Assembly: GCA_900317555.1 (NCBI GenBank)
Contig: ONHF01000016.1
Coordinates: 1-64,000, forward strand
From: an uncultured Lachnospiraceae bacterium
GTDB taxonomy: Bacteria > Bacillota > Clostridia > Lachnospirales > Lachnospiraceae
Reading direction: 5' to 3'
Length of the DNA: 64,000 bases
The stretch's first letter is position 1. Each line of letters begins with the position of its first letter. The notes beneath the pieces were generated by a model that made no database searches, was not told where the DNA came from, and saw nothing but the letters and a program-made list of their open reading frames with translations. This document shows positions 22,587-31,085 of this stretch, one piece after another. Made by a program: the position numbers and the translations under genes.

Positions 22587-23132
22587 TTAGTCATATTTGA
22601 AGATCTTGCTGAGATTTGACAAGACTGCATTGAAGTAGTGATAGAGTAATGCATTCAATTCATCCGGTGTTTCCTGCATACCTCTTTCAATCCATTCCCC
22701 AATCCATCCGCTGACACCGTCCGCAAAGAATACCTTTTGATAAGCATCCTCATTGGGGAGGTTTTCTGTCAATCCGATTTTCTCGCGGAGAGATGCCTGC
22801 AAAACGGAGTCTCTTCCGGTTTTATGAAGGATTTCATAAAAGACCTGGTGTTTTTTTATATGGCGGAACAGGCTCTCAAATACATCCCGTGGTTTTGCAT
22901 CCGGATCTGATTCTAATTCTTTGGCCCATGTCATAATCAGAAACTGCGCATGACGCTCCAATACTTCCTCCTTACTGCGATAATGGCGATAGAAGGAAGC
23001 ACGTCCGACGCCTGCCCTGTTACATAGCTCTCGAATGGATATTTCGCCAAAGTCCTTATCTTTCAGTAATTCTACCAGGGTTTTGGCAAGCTGCTGCTCA
23101 ACATAATAGATCTTGGTTGATTCATCTTCCAT
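22587..23132 (-). CDS. TetR/AcrR-family repressor
   Basis: The protein has 181 residues. The N-terminal HTH ISIRELCNRAGVGRASFYRHYRSKEEVL (about 31-58) is typical of TetR. The C-terminal ligand domain resembles the DUF1836/TetR_C group (FFADGVSGWIGEWIERG). It is divergent from the esterase gene; a palindrome between them (23152-23172) is the probable operator for both. Confidence 0.9.
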   Translation of the reverse strand: MEDESTKIYYVEQQLAKTLVELLKDKDFGEISIRELCNRAGVGRASFYRHYRSKEEVLERHAQFLIMTWAKELESDPDAKPRDVFESLFRHIKKHQVFYEILHKTGRDSVLQASLREKIGLTENLPNEDAYQKVFFADGVSGWIGEWIERGMQETPDELNALLYHYFNAVLSNLSKIFKYD

Positions 23133-23151
23133 GAGTCACTTTGTGCCTTTC

Positions 23152-23172
23152 TGTCTCATTAAAGGTGAGACA
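23152..23172. promoter_or_regulatory. TetR operator palindrome
   Basis: TGTCTCA and TGAGACA form a perfect inverted repeat with a seven-base centre (TTAAAGG). It lies 19 bases upstream of the tetR start and about 57 bases before the esterase start. Repression of both genes is inferred. Confidence 0.7.
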
Positions 23173-23228
23173 CTTGTATCAATTTTTCCTTTATGATAGG
23201 CTGTCCGAAAAAGAAAGGCAAGAAATTA

Positions 23229-24293
23229 ATGAAAAAACACAGGCTATTAATAATCACAGGCATTATTATGCTCATAGTTGCTATGTTGACAGGCACAGGA
23301 ATACTTGCCATAGCCATTCATCCACAGCTTGCGGTAGGCGGGATTCAGAAGCTCATGTATCAGAAGAATCCGGTGAATACATATTCACCTTTGCATGAAC
23401 CATCGGAAGGAATGACAGAATCCGGTCTTTACAAGATAACAGACCGGGAGTATGGCACCGAGTATCCGAACAGTTTTCTGGATATCACCTATCCTTCCGG
23501 GAATGTCAAAGAGAAGCATCCGACGCTGTTTTATTTTCATGGTGGTGGTTTCTTCGGCGGAAGTAAGGATATGGGCGATCCGATGGCTGCTACCGAGGCG
23601 ACCGCATTGCTGGACGATCTGTGCGCGGCGGGCTATACAATCGTCAATGTCGACTATGTGCTGGTGCCGGATTACCATTTTCCGGTTCCGCTCATTCAGG
23701 CAAGTCAGGCATTTGCATGGGCAAAGGAGCATGCAGAGGAATATCATCTGGACATGGAGCATGTCATAATCATGGGATCCTCTGCCGGTGCGATCATGGC
23801 ATCCCAGATGGGAAGCGTGATCACGAACAGTGATTATGCGGACCTTATCGGCGTCACGCCATCTCTGTCTTCAGATCAGGTGAAGGCTGTTGTAATTGAT
23901 GATGCGCCGCTGGATTATGATACTTTTTCTTTTACATGCAGGCTGCTGATCGGAAACTATGTCAAAGGTACCACGTTCCTTTCGAAAGAGGATAAATCGC
24001 GTTATAACAACATTCTCCATGTGACAGGAGCCTATCCTCCTTCATTCCTGCTTGGAAGTGAATATCGGACGGATATGAATGAGATGCATGATGCACTTGA
24101 GAAGGCGGGAGTGGTTAATGAGCTTGCTGATCCTCTGGTGGAAGAGGGAAAGAAGATGCCACACTGCTTTGTCGCTGCAGAGAGAACGGATCCTGTTGCC
24201 CGGAAGGCATTTCTCAGATTAACGGACTTTTTGAAAAAACATAGTTCTGTCCCATGCCCCGGTCTGCAAGCTTCGCGTGACCGGAATTCATAG
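23229..24293 (+). CDS. membrane-anchored alpha/beta hydrolase (HSL-like esterase)
   Basis: The protein has 354 residues from the ATG at 23229. An N-terminal membrane anchor (about 5-27) precedes the hydrolase domain. The oxyanion motif HGGGF (about 105-109) and nucleophile motif G-S-S-A-G (Ser about 188) are those of the hormone-sensitive-lipase family, and a late His in MPHCF completes the triad. It is probably displayed outside the membrane, cleaving acyl or acetyl esters. It is regulated by the adjacent TetR protein. Confidence 0.85.
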   Translation: MKKHRLLIITGIIMLIVAMLTGTGILAIAIHPQLAVGGIQKLMYQKNPVNTYSPLHEPSEGMTESGLYKITDREYGTEYPNSFLDITYPSGNVKEKHPTLFYFHGGGFFGGSKDMGDPMAATEATALLDDLCAAGYTIVNVDYVLVPDYHFPVPLIQASQAFAWAKEHAEEYHLDMEHVIIMGSSAGAIMASQMGSVITNSDYADLIGVTPSLSSDQVKAVVIDDAPLDYDTFSFTCRLLIGNYVKGTTFLSKEDKSRYNNILHVTGAYPPSFLLGSEYRTDMNEMHDALEKAGVVNELADPLVEEGKKMPHCFVAAERTDPVARKAFLRLTDFLKKHSSVPCPGLQASRDRNS

Positions 24294-24431
24294 TGCTGAG
24301 CATGAATTTAAATCCTTTTCCCTCTTTATCAGGATTTATTAAATGTTAAAATACTACGTATACTAAGGGGGAAGATTCTGATGTGAAAGTACAAGGGCTG
24401 ATCCGGCATCAGATTCCCGGGATACGGCACA

Positions 24432-25793
24432 ATGAAAAAAGTGGATTTTGAAAACGGAAATATCACACAGAATATTTTAATGACGGCATTGCCGATGCTG
24501 ATCGCTCAGGTCCTGAATCTCCTGTATAGTATCGTAGACCGTATTTATATAGGAAGAATTCCAAATGCGGGGACGCAGGCGCTTGGTGCGGTCGGCCTCT
24601 GTTTTCCGGTCATAATCATCATCACCGGTTTCACGAATATGTTCGGCCTGGGCGGCGCCCCGCTTTTTTCCATGGCTTTGGGAAAGGGAGATAAGAGAAA
24701 AGCAGCGGAAATTCAGAATACGGCATTCCGGCTGCTGCTCCTGTCGGCGATTCTGTTAACGATTCTTGGGGAATTGTTCGGAAGAGGACTGCTGCTCCTT
24801 TTCGGAGCGGAAGTGAGTGAGATCCCGGTTTCGCTTTCCTACCTGCAGGTATACCTTTTGGGCACAGTTTTCCTGATGATTTCCACCGGGATGAATCCCT
24901 ATATCAATGCGCAGGGCTATGCTGCCATCGGTATGTGTTCCGTTATGATCGGGGCTGTGGCAAATCTCATACTTGATCCGGTATTTATCTTTCTTTGCGG
25001 TATGGGTGTGCAGGGTGCCGCTGTTGCTACCGTAATATCGCAGATTCTGTCCTTCCTGTATGTTTTGCATTTCCTTCGGGGAAAGAAAAACGGCTTTCCG
25101 GTCACGCCCGGATTCCGTTTTCCATACGCCGGAGAAATCATCAGTCTGGGTTTTGCTCCGTTTATAATGCAATTTACAAACTCTCTGGTACAGATTGCCT
25201 GCAATCAGGTCCTGATGCAGTTTGGAGGCATGACGTATGTGTCAGTCATGACGATTGTTTCGTCTGTACGGTCGATTCTGGACACGCCGGTTTTTGCGGT
25301 CACGGAAGGAACATCTCCGGCCATCAGCTATAACTATGGAGCCGCAAGGCCCGCAAATGTTAAAAAGTCCGTCCGGATCATGATGTCGCTTGCACTGCCA
25401 TATACGTTTATGGTATGGCTTCTGATCATGCTCCGGCCGGAATGGTTTATACGGATTTTCAGCAGTGACAAGACGATTCTGCAGGACGCATCCCGGGCCC
25501 TGCATCTGTATTTTCTGGCATTTATCTTTCAGTCGCTTCAGTACAGCGGACAAACCGTGTTTAAGGCGCTGAATAAGAAAAAGAGCGCAATTTTCTTCAG
25601 CCTGTTCAGAAAAGTCATTCTTGTTGTTCCGCTGACCTATCTGCTTCCGCATATTGCGAATCTGCGGACAGACGGTGTTTTTATGGCGGAACCGGTTTCG
25701 AATGTGGTTGGGGGGACGGCTTGTTTTTGCGCAATGCTTCTGACCATATGGCCGGAGCTAAACAGGATGGCATCAGGAAAAGAGCATTCCTGA
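24432..25793 (+). CDS. MATE-family efflux transporter
   Basis: The protein has 453 residues with 12 predicted membrane helices in two homologous halves. It starts with the typical N-terminus (ITQNILMTALPMLIAQVLNLLY then DRIYIGRIPNAGTQALGAVG), and EGTSPAISYNYGAARP opens the second half. It exports cationic drugs or metabolites in exchange for Na+ or H+. The ribosome binding site is poor; the start is the ATG at 24432. Confidence 0.92.
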   Translation: MKKVDFENGNITQNILMTALPMLIAQVLNLLYSIVDRIYIGRIPNAGTQALGAVGLCFPVIIIITGFTNMFGLGGAPLFSMALGKGDKRKAAEIQNTAFRLLLLSAILLTILGELFGRGLLLLFGAEVSEIPVSLSYLQVYLLGTVFLMISTGMNPYINAQGYAAIGMCSVMIGAVANLILDPVFIFLCGMGVQGAAVATVISQILSFLYVLHFLRGKKNGFPVTPGFRFPYAGEIISLGFAPFIMQFTNSLVQIACNQVLMQFGGMTYVSVMTIVSSVRSILDTPVFAVTEGTSPAISYNYGAARPANVKKSVRIMMSLALPYTFMVWLLIMLRPEWFIRIFSSDKTILQDASRALHLYFLAFIFQSLQYSGQTVFKALNKKKSAIFFSLFRKVILVVPLTYLLPHIANLRTDGVFMAEPVSNVVGGTACFCAMLLTIWPELNRMASGKEHS

Positions 25794-25827
25794 AGGATCA
25801 AATAATGGGAGTCTAAAAGGTGCTGCC

Positions 25828-25935
25828 ATGCAGACTATGGAAGAAGCACGCATGGTCAATCGCGGAATTGCTGATTATGACAAGGGAAAAGTGGCTGATG
25901 GAAAATCTTCATTGAAAATGATTGAATATGTATGA
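25828..25935 (+). pseudogene. short antitoxin-like fragment
   Basis: A 35-codon frame contains RMVNRGIADYDKGKVADGKS, which resembles the C-terminal toxin-binding tail of RelB/Phd-type antitoxins (A-D-Y-x-x-G-K-x-x-D-G-x-x-x). No DNA-binding part and no toxin gene are present. It is probably a relic. Confidence 0.35.
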
Positions 25936-25966
25936 AAAGCCGGCAGAGGATGCCGGCTTTTTCTGC
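25935..25966 (+). terminator. Rho-independent terminator
   Basis: AAAAGCCGGC pairs with GCCGGCTTTTT around AGAGGAT; the T-run is in the right arm. It isolates the thrE-like operon from upstream genes. Confidence 0.85.
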
Positions 25967-26029
25967 CCATCGACCGGATGCATTGCAAGGCTTATAATTA
26001 GTCCATAACGGTAAAAGGGAGAGTCAGCG

Positions 26030-26842
26030 ATGGCATCGGCGCAGCAGGCGGCAGAAATCAAAGTAACAGAAATAAGGAAGAAACAGGAAACGGACAACCT
26101 TGTCCGCGCGCTTCTGGATATGGGAGAAGCCATGATCGGGAGCGGCGCGGAAATCTACAGAGCCGAGGATACGCTTCGGAGAATTGCGAAGGCATACGGC
26201 GCTAGTGACTGTGAGGTCTTCATTATTACTTCAAGCATTGTAATCACGCTCGAACTTCCGCAGGAGCATCCGCGGACCCGGACCAGAAGAATCAGGAAAC
26301 CGGTGGAAAACGACTTTACAAAACTGGAAGATCTGAACGAACTTTCACGCGAAGTGTGCGCCCGCCCGATCCCGGCGCAGCAGCTTCGGGAGCGGACCAG
26401 TGCTATTGCGGATACAGGCGCGCAAAGACAGGGGCAGTTTCTCGGATATATCCTTGCTTCGGCAGCGTTTTGTCTCTTCTTTACCGGAAATCTTTTGGAT
26501 GCGCTGGCAGCGGGCGTAGTCGGAGCTTTCCTTTTCTGGATGCAGATCTGCGTGGGGCCGTTTTGCATGAATTCGGTCGTACTGCAGTTTTTATGCTCTT
26601 TCTTTTCGGGAATTATGATCTGCATTTTGCACGGCGTGTTTCCTTCCCTGCAGATGGCCAAAATCATGATCGGCGACATTATGCTGCTGATTCCGGGCGC
26701 CTCCTTTACGAACAGTATACGGGATGTGCTTCTCGGGGATACGCTCTCCGGCATAGTCCGTTTTGTCGAGGCACTGCTTCTGGCCGCGGTGCTGACGGTT
26801 GGTTTTCTTGCGGCTATCTTGCTTTTCGGGAGGATCTTCTGA
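26030..26842 (+). CDS. threonine/serine exporter, N-terminal half protein (DUF1212)
   Basis: The protein has 270 residues. A soluble N-terminal part (GEAMIGSGAEIYRAEDTLRR, about 28-48) is typical of the ThrE N-domain, followed by five membrane helices (about 140-268). In many Firmicutes ThrE is split into two genes; the second follows with a one-base overlap (TGATG). Together they export threonine and serine. Confidence 0.85.
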   Translation: MASAQQAAEIKVTEIRKKQETDNLVRALLDMGEAMIGSGAEIYRAEDTLRRIAKAYGASDCEVFIITSSIVITLELPQEHPRTRTRRIRKPVENDFTKLEDLNELSREVCARPIPAQQLRERTSAIADTGAQRQGQFLGYILASAAFCLFFTGNLLDALAAGVVGAFLFWMQICVGPFCMNSVVLQFLCSFFSGIMICILHGVFPSLQMAKIMIGDIMLLIPGASFTNSIRDVLLGDTLSGIVRFVEALLLAAVLTVGFLAAILLFGRIF

Positions 26843-27351
26843 TGGAAAAACAGCAGATCATACAGCTTCTTTCCGGCGCAGCCGGTTCCGTCGGCTTCGG
26901 ACTGATCTTCAATCTCCGGAAAAAATATCTGCCGCTTGTCGCGGCAGGCGGCTTTCTTGGATGGCTTGTCTATCTTCTGTGTTCAAGGTATATCTGGGAG
27001 GGAGTCTTTCTGCCAACGCTCGCCGCTTCTTTTGCGACCGCAATCTTCGCGGAAGTGCTGGCGAGGGTGTGCCATGCGCCGTCGACGTTGTTTTTCCTGA
27101 CAGCTGTGATACCGCTGGTCCCCGGAAGAACCTTGTACTATTGCATTGATGCGCTGGTGCAGAATGAACAGGAGCAGGCGCAGCGTTATGGAACGGAGAC
27201 ATTTCTTTACGCGCTTGCGATTGCCGCGGGCATGGCGATTGCCTGGACACTGTGCGACTTCTCGAGAAAGATCGGGAAGGCCGGCGGAACCGGAAGCTCC
27301 GGGAAATCGGTGGAACCGGAACATACAGATAAACGGAGGATGGACAGATGA
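26842..27351 (+). CDS. threonine/serine exporter, C-terminal half protein (DUF3815)
   Basis: The protein has 169 residues from the ATG that overlaps the upstream stop. It has five membrane helices. FATAIFAEVLARVCHAPSTL and FFLTAVIPLVPGRTLYY match the ThrE C-domain. A basic hydrophilic tail (KAGGTGSSGKSVEPEHTDKR) is unusual in length. Its end overlaps the next gene by four bases. Confidence 0.85.
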   Translation: MEKQQIIQLLSGAAGSVGFGLIFNLRKKYLPLVAAGGFLGWLVYLLCSRYIWEGVFLPTLAASFATAIFAEVLARVCHAPSTLFFLTAVIPLVPGRTLYYCIDALVQNEQEQAQRYGTETFLYALAIAAGMAIAWTLCDFSRKIGKAGGTGSSGKSVEPEHTDKRRMDR

Positions 27352-27953
27352 GTAAAGAACGGCTGGGCGCGTTCATGGATGCGGTGATCGCAATTGTCAT
27401 GACAATTCTTGTTCTGGAGCTGGAAAAGCCGGCGGCGCCGACGCTTGCCGCGTTATGGGCACTTCGAATCAATTTTGCGGCCTATGCGCTGTCTTTTCTG
27501 TGGCTTGCGGCGCTGTGGACGAGCCTGCATAACGCGTGGCATGTGATTGAGAAAATCTCGAGTCGGACGGTGTGGCTGAGTATAGGGCTGCTGTTTTTTT
27601 CGTCGCTATTCCCTTACGCGACAAGCCTCGTTTCAACATATTTTACAAGCCGTGTGGTGCAGGGATTCTATGGTGTGATCGTCATCGCGACTACGGTTAT
27701 GCTGCTGCTCATTTATAAAAGTCTTGAAAAGGATAATCCGCCGGAGAGTACCGTGAAGTATATGCAGGCTGTCAGCAGATTTCTGAGGACGGATCTTCTG
27801 ATTAAAGTGGCGGGAATGATTGCGGGGGTTTTGTTTTGGCCGCCGATTGTTTCGCTCGGAGTCCTTGCCGCTGCTATTTTCATCATGACTGCGAGAAAAG
27901 GCTCCGCTGGATACGGCGTGATTGATACAAAAGGCCGCCGGAGCGCGAACTAA
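27348..27953 (+). CDS. TMEM175-like potassium channel protein (DUF1211)
   Basis: The protein has 201 residues. The N-terminal signature R-L-G-A-F-M-D-A-V-I-A-I-V-M-T (about 5-19) is the conserved first helix of the TMEM175 family, whose bacterial members form K+-permeable channels. Five to six membrane helices follow. Overlap with the ThrE half shows operon membership, though the functional link is unclear. Confidence 0.82.
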   Translation: MSKERLGAFMDAVIAIVMTILVLELEKPAAPTLAALWALRINFAAYALSFLWLAALWTSLHNAWHVIEKISSRTVWLSIGLLFFSSLFPYATSLVSTYFTSRVVQGFYGVIVIATTVMLLLIYKSLEKDNPPESTVKYMQAVSRFLRTDLLIKVAGMIAGVLFWPPIVSLGVLAAAIFIMTARKGSAGYGVIDTKGRRSAN

Positions 27954-27984
27954 ATGCGCGGCGTGTATCGAGGGAGGGCTGTTC

Positions 27985-28269
27985 ATGTACACACAGGAAT
28001 CATGGAAAGAAGCTTATCATGAACTCGTGAGCACGATTGTCCGGATGGGGTATCCGAAGGAGTTCGGACAGGTCATCGCGCGAAATCTCGGCTCGGAGAA
28101 AACGATGCGGCGGATGAACGCCTATCTGCACGAGGCCGGTCCGGGGTCGGCGGAGGAAATCGCGGATGAAATGCTGGCGATCATGAGCGACCGGGAGCGC
28201 TGGATACAGAAGAAGGAGGCGGAGCGGGCGAATGCCGCGTATAATGAATATTTGCGTGACGGGCATTAG
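27985..28269 (+). CDS. small conserved hypothetical protein
   Basis: The protein has 94 residues from the ATG after GAGGGAGGGCTGTTC. It is soluble, charged and mostly helical, with a conserved-looking core WKEAYHELVSTIVRMGYPKE followed by FGQVIARNLGSEKTMRRM. I do not recognise the family. It is the last gene of the exporter operon. Confidence 0.65.
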   Translation: MYTQESWKEAYHELVSTIVRMGYPKEFGQVIARNLGSEKTMRRMNAYLHEAGPGSAEEIADEMLAIMSDRERWIQKKEAERANAAYNEYLRDGH

Positions 28270-28350
28270 GCGTAATCGGTTTCTATATCGCAACCAAAGC
28301 ATATGTAAGTTCGGATAACAAACAGGCATAAATCAGAGAAGGAGCAGGAT

Positions 28351-29181
28351 ATGTACAATCAGAAATTAAACGCTATGACCGCCGTGATCACCGGCGGCAA
28401 CGGCGTTATCGGCGGAGTCTTTGCGAGAGCGCTCGCGGGAGAAGGTGCGGATATCGCAATTATTTGCAGGAACACAGGCAGCGCGGAAGGCGTTATGAAG
28501 GATATCCGTGAGCTGGAAAGAGAAGCCGCGGTCTTTCAGGGGGATGTTCTCAGCAGAGAAGATATGCTGCGCTGCAGAGAAGAAATTCTTACCCGGTTCG
28601 GACATATCAATATGCTGGTGAACTGCGCAGGTGGCGCACTCAAAGGAGCAGCTGTGCCGCAGGACCAGTATTCGGAAGATTCGAAAGAAGAAGGAAACTT
28701 TTTTACAACCGCATCAGAGAAAATCCATCAGGAATTTGATCTGAATACTTACGGCACGATTCTGCCGACGCAGATTTTCGGGGAAGTCCTGATCGGACAG
28801 GAGAACGCGAATATTATCAATGTTTCCAGTATGGGTGCTTACCATCCGATGACAAGAATTCCCGGGTATGCCGGGGCGAAGGCTGCCGTTACGAACTTTA
28901 CGGAGTGGGCGGCAACTTATTTCGCGAAAAGCGGTGTCAGGGTGAACGCAGTCGCGCCGGGGTTCTTCCAGACGCCGCAGAATCATGACCTGCAGTTTTT
29001 CCCGGACGGCACACCGACGCCGAGAACGAGGAAGATCATTGCCGCTACGCCGATGGGGCGCTTCGGGAAGCCGGAGGAACTTGCGGGCGCGGTTTTATTC
29101 CTCGCGGACCCTTCGAGCAGTTTTGTTACCGGAACGGTAATTCCGGTTGACGGCGGATTTCATTGTTATCCGGGCGTGTGA
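28351..29181 (+). CDS. SDR-family oxidoreductase (D-mannonate oxidoreductase-like)
   Basis: The protein has 276 residues. The NAD(P)-binding motif GGNGVIGGVFARAL (about 15-28), NCAGG (about 91), Ser in NVSSMGAYHP (about 152) and Y-A-G-A-K (about 172-176) are present. The insertion with EEGNFFTT and a F-D-L-N-T-Y-G-T motif resembles the SDR group that reduces fructuronate to mannonate. The substrate remains inferred. The ribosome binding site is AGAAGGAGCAGG. Confidence 0.8.
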   Translation: MYNQKLNAMTAVITGGNGVIGGVFARALAGEGADIAIICRNTGSAEGVMKDIRELEREAAVFQGDVLSREDMLRCREEILTRFGHINMLVNCAGGALKGAAVPQDQYSEDSKEEGNFFTTASEKIHQEFDLNTYGTILPTQIFGEVLIGQENANIINVSSMGAYHPMTRIPGYAGAKAAVTNFTEWAATYFAKSGVRVNAVAPGFFQTPQNHDLQFFPDGTPTPRTRKIIAATPMGRFGKPEELAGAVLFLADPSSSFVTGTVIPVDGGFHCYPGV

Positions 29182-29193
29182 CTGCGAAGAGAT

Positions 29194-29796
29194 TTATATT
29201 CCCCATATATACGCCGCCGCAAGAACTGCATCCATCTCAGCGGTGATGCAGACGCTGCAGGAGGAATTATCCGCAGCGTCTGTTCCATAAGATAGCAGCG
29301 CGAAATCGCCGGCCTGCATCGGTAGCGGACGAGAAGCGGCTGCGGTATCCTTCAAGACAGCTTCTCCTTTCCACAGATACAATCCGGTGAAGGCAGGAGC
29401 AGAAATGAACATGCGCTCGCCTGCCCGGAGCCGTTTATAGTCCATGCTGCCTTGCGCCGCGCCGCGAAGCATCAGATTGAAGTCCCGGCAGGAACCGTAG
29501 GAACGGGTTGTTTCCTCACCGGAAAAGACATCGCACATGCCGGGCGCAAGATCAACCGGCGGCCGGCCCGCGTGCTGTAGTCTGAGATTTTCATCAAGCG
29601 GCATCAAAATCCGCCTTGTGCTGGGCAGATTTGTAAATGTCGATTCTGCCTGTGTACACATCGCGGTGCTGATACGGAACAGAAATTCTCTGCTTTCATA
29701 AGAAGCGTCCGGCGGATAGATGAAAAGCTCCGTCGTCGTCCCGCCGGACCAGTTCGCTGTCTTCTGACTACCTTTTTGCACGATCCGAATTGTCAT
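29194..29796 (-). CDS. hutD: HutD/Ves family protein
   Basis: The protein has 200 residues. It begins with NWSGGTTTELFIYPPDA and has REFLFRISTAMC, both typical of the cupin-fold HutD family found in histidine-utilisation operons, where it is thought to modulate the pathway rather than catalyse a step. Its start overlaps the end of hutI by four bases. It is the last gene of the minus-strand hut operon. Confidence 0.85.
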   Translation of the reverse strand: MTIRIVQKGSQKTANWSGGTTTELFIYPPDASYESREFLFRISTAMCTQAESTFTNLPSTRRILMPLDENLRLQHAGRPPVDLAPGMCDVFSGEETTRSYGSCRDFNLMLRGAAQGSMDYKRLRAGERMFISAPAFTGLYLWKGEAVLKDTAAASRPLPMQAGDFALLSYGTDAADNSSCSVCITAEMDAVLAAAYIWGI

Positions 29797-31043
29797 ATCT
29801 TATATACGCTTTTCCCTTTCTTTATCACTTCTATTACCTGGTTTTTTGCGGTGTTGTAAACGAGAAACGTATAGGACGGCTGTTTCAGAACAACAAGATC
29901 CGCCTGTTTGCCGGGCTCGATGCTCCCGATTTTATCCGCGCGTCCAATGGCTGCGGCACCGTTCAGCGTAAGAGCTGTCAGTGTCTCCGGCAGTGTCATG
30001 CCCATGTGAATGACGGCAAGCGCGAACAAGAGCGGTATCGAATTGGTATAACAGCTGCCCGGATTATAATCACTTGCAAGAGAAACCGCGCAGCCCGCGT
30101 CGATCAGCTTTCTAGCAGGCGCGTAAGGCTTTGCGAGGCAGAAAGCCGTGCAGGGAAGGAGCGTCGCGATCGCGGCGGATGAGGCAAGATCCCGGATGCC
30201 CTGCTCCGAGATCATCAGCAGATGATCCGCAGAAGTACAAGGAACCCTGGCCGCGAGCTCCGCTCCGCCGGTGGACATGATTTCGTCGGCGTGGATTTTG
30301 GTGCCAAAGCCCAGAGAGGAAGCTGCGCGGAGCAGCGTTTCCGATTGTTTTGCCGTAAAAACACCGTCTTCACAAAAGATATCGACAAACGCCGCAAGCT
30401 TCTGTTCTTTAATCAGAGGAAGCATCGACGTAATCATGAAGGAGATGTATTCATCCGCGCGTCCTTTGTATTCCGCGGGAATAGAGTGACCGCCAAGATA
30501 GGTCGGCGTCACTTCGACGGGCTGGATCTGATTCAGCTGCCGCATGACCTGCAGCATTGTCAGCTCGGTGGTTTTGTCCAGCCCGTAGCCGCTCTTGCCT
30601 TCCATGGATGTCACGCCCATCGAAAGGGCGTCAGAGAGCCGTTCCTTCCCGTCGCGCAGCATCTGCTCCGCGGTCTCTGCCCTTGTGCTGCGGACGGTGT
30701 TTTCGATTCCGCCGCCGGATTTATGAATTTCCAGATAGGAAGCACCCTGCAGGCGGAGCATGAATTCCTCCGGACGGAACCCGCCGAACAGAAAATGCGT
30801 GTGCGAGTCCACAAAGCCCGGAACGAGCGCATGGCCGGAGAGATCACGGATGGCGGCGCGGCTTGTTCTGGCGCGGGAGAGAATACCGGCGGTATCTCCA
30901 ACGTCTGTGATGATTCCGTCCTGTATAACAACCGCGGCATCATGGAGAATCCGGATTTCATTCATGTCTTTACCGCGGCGGGCCGCCTTTCCAAGAGGCG
31001 TTGCAAGTTCCGCAATGTGTGTGAGAATTGTGATTTCAGCCAT
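29793..31043 (-). CDS. hutI: imidazolonepropionase
   Basis: The protein has 416 residues of the amidohydrolase superfamily. It opens 4-imidazolone-5-propanoate to N-formimino-L-glutamate. Metal motif VDSHTHFLFGG (about 76-86), IHADEI (about 246-251) and ASDYNPGSCYTNS (about 322-334) are diagnostic for HutI. It sits between hutF-like and hutD genes, 42 bases after the upstream stop. Confidence 0.93.
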   Translation of the reverse strand: MAEITILTHIAELATPLGKAARRGKDMNEIRILHDAAVVIQDGIITDVGDTAGILSRARTSRAAIRDLSGHALVPGFVDSHTHFLFGGFRPEEFMLRLQGASYLEIHKSGGGIENTVRSTRAETAEQMLRDGKERLSDALSMGVTSMEGKSGYGLDKTTELTMLQVMRQLNQIQPVEVTPTYLGGHSIPAEYKGRADEYISFMITSMLPLIKEQKLAAFVDIFCEDGVFTAKQSETLLRAASSLGFGTKIHADEIMSTGGAELAARVPCTSADHLLMISEQGIRDLASSAAIATLLPCTAFCLAKPYAPARKLIDAGCAVSLASDYNPGSCYTNSIPLLFALAVIHMGMTLPETLTALTLNGAAAIGRADKIGSIEPGKQADLVVLKQPSYTFLVYNTAKNQVIEVIKKGKSVYKI

Positions 31044-31085
31044 AGTGATCTTCCTCCGCGTTTACGGGCGACGTCTGTCCGCCGC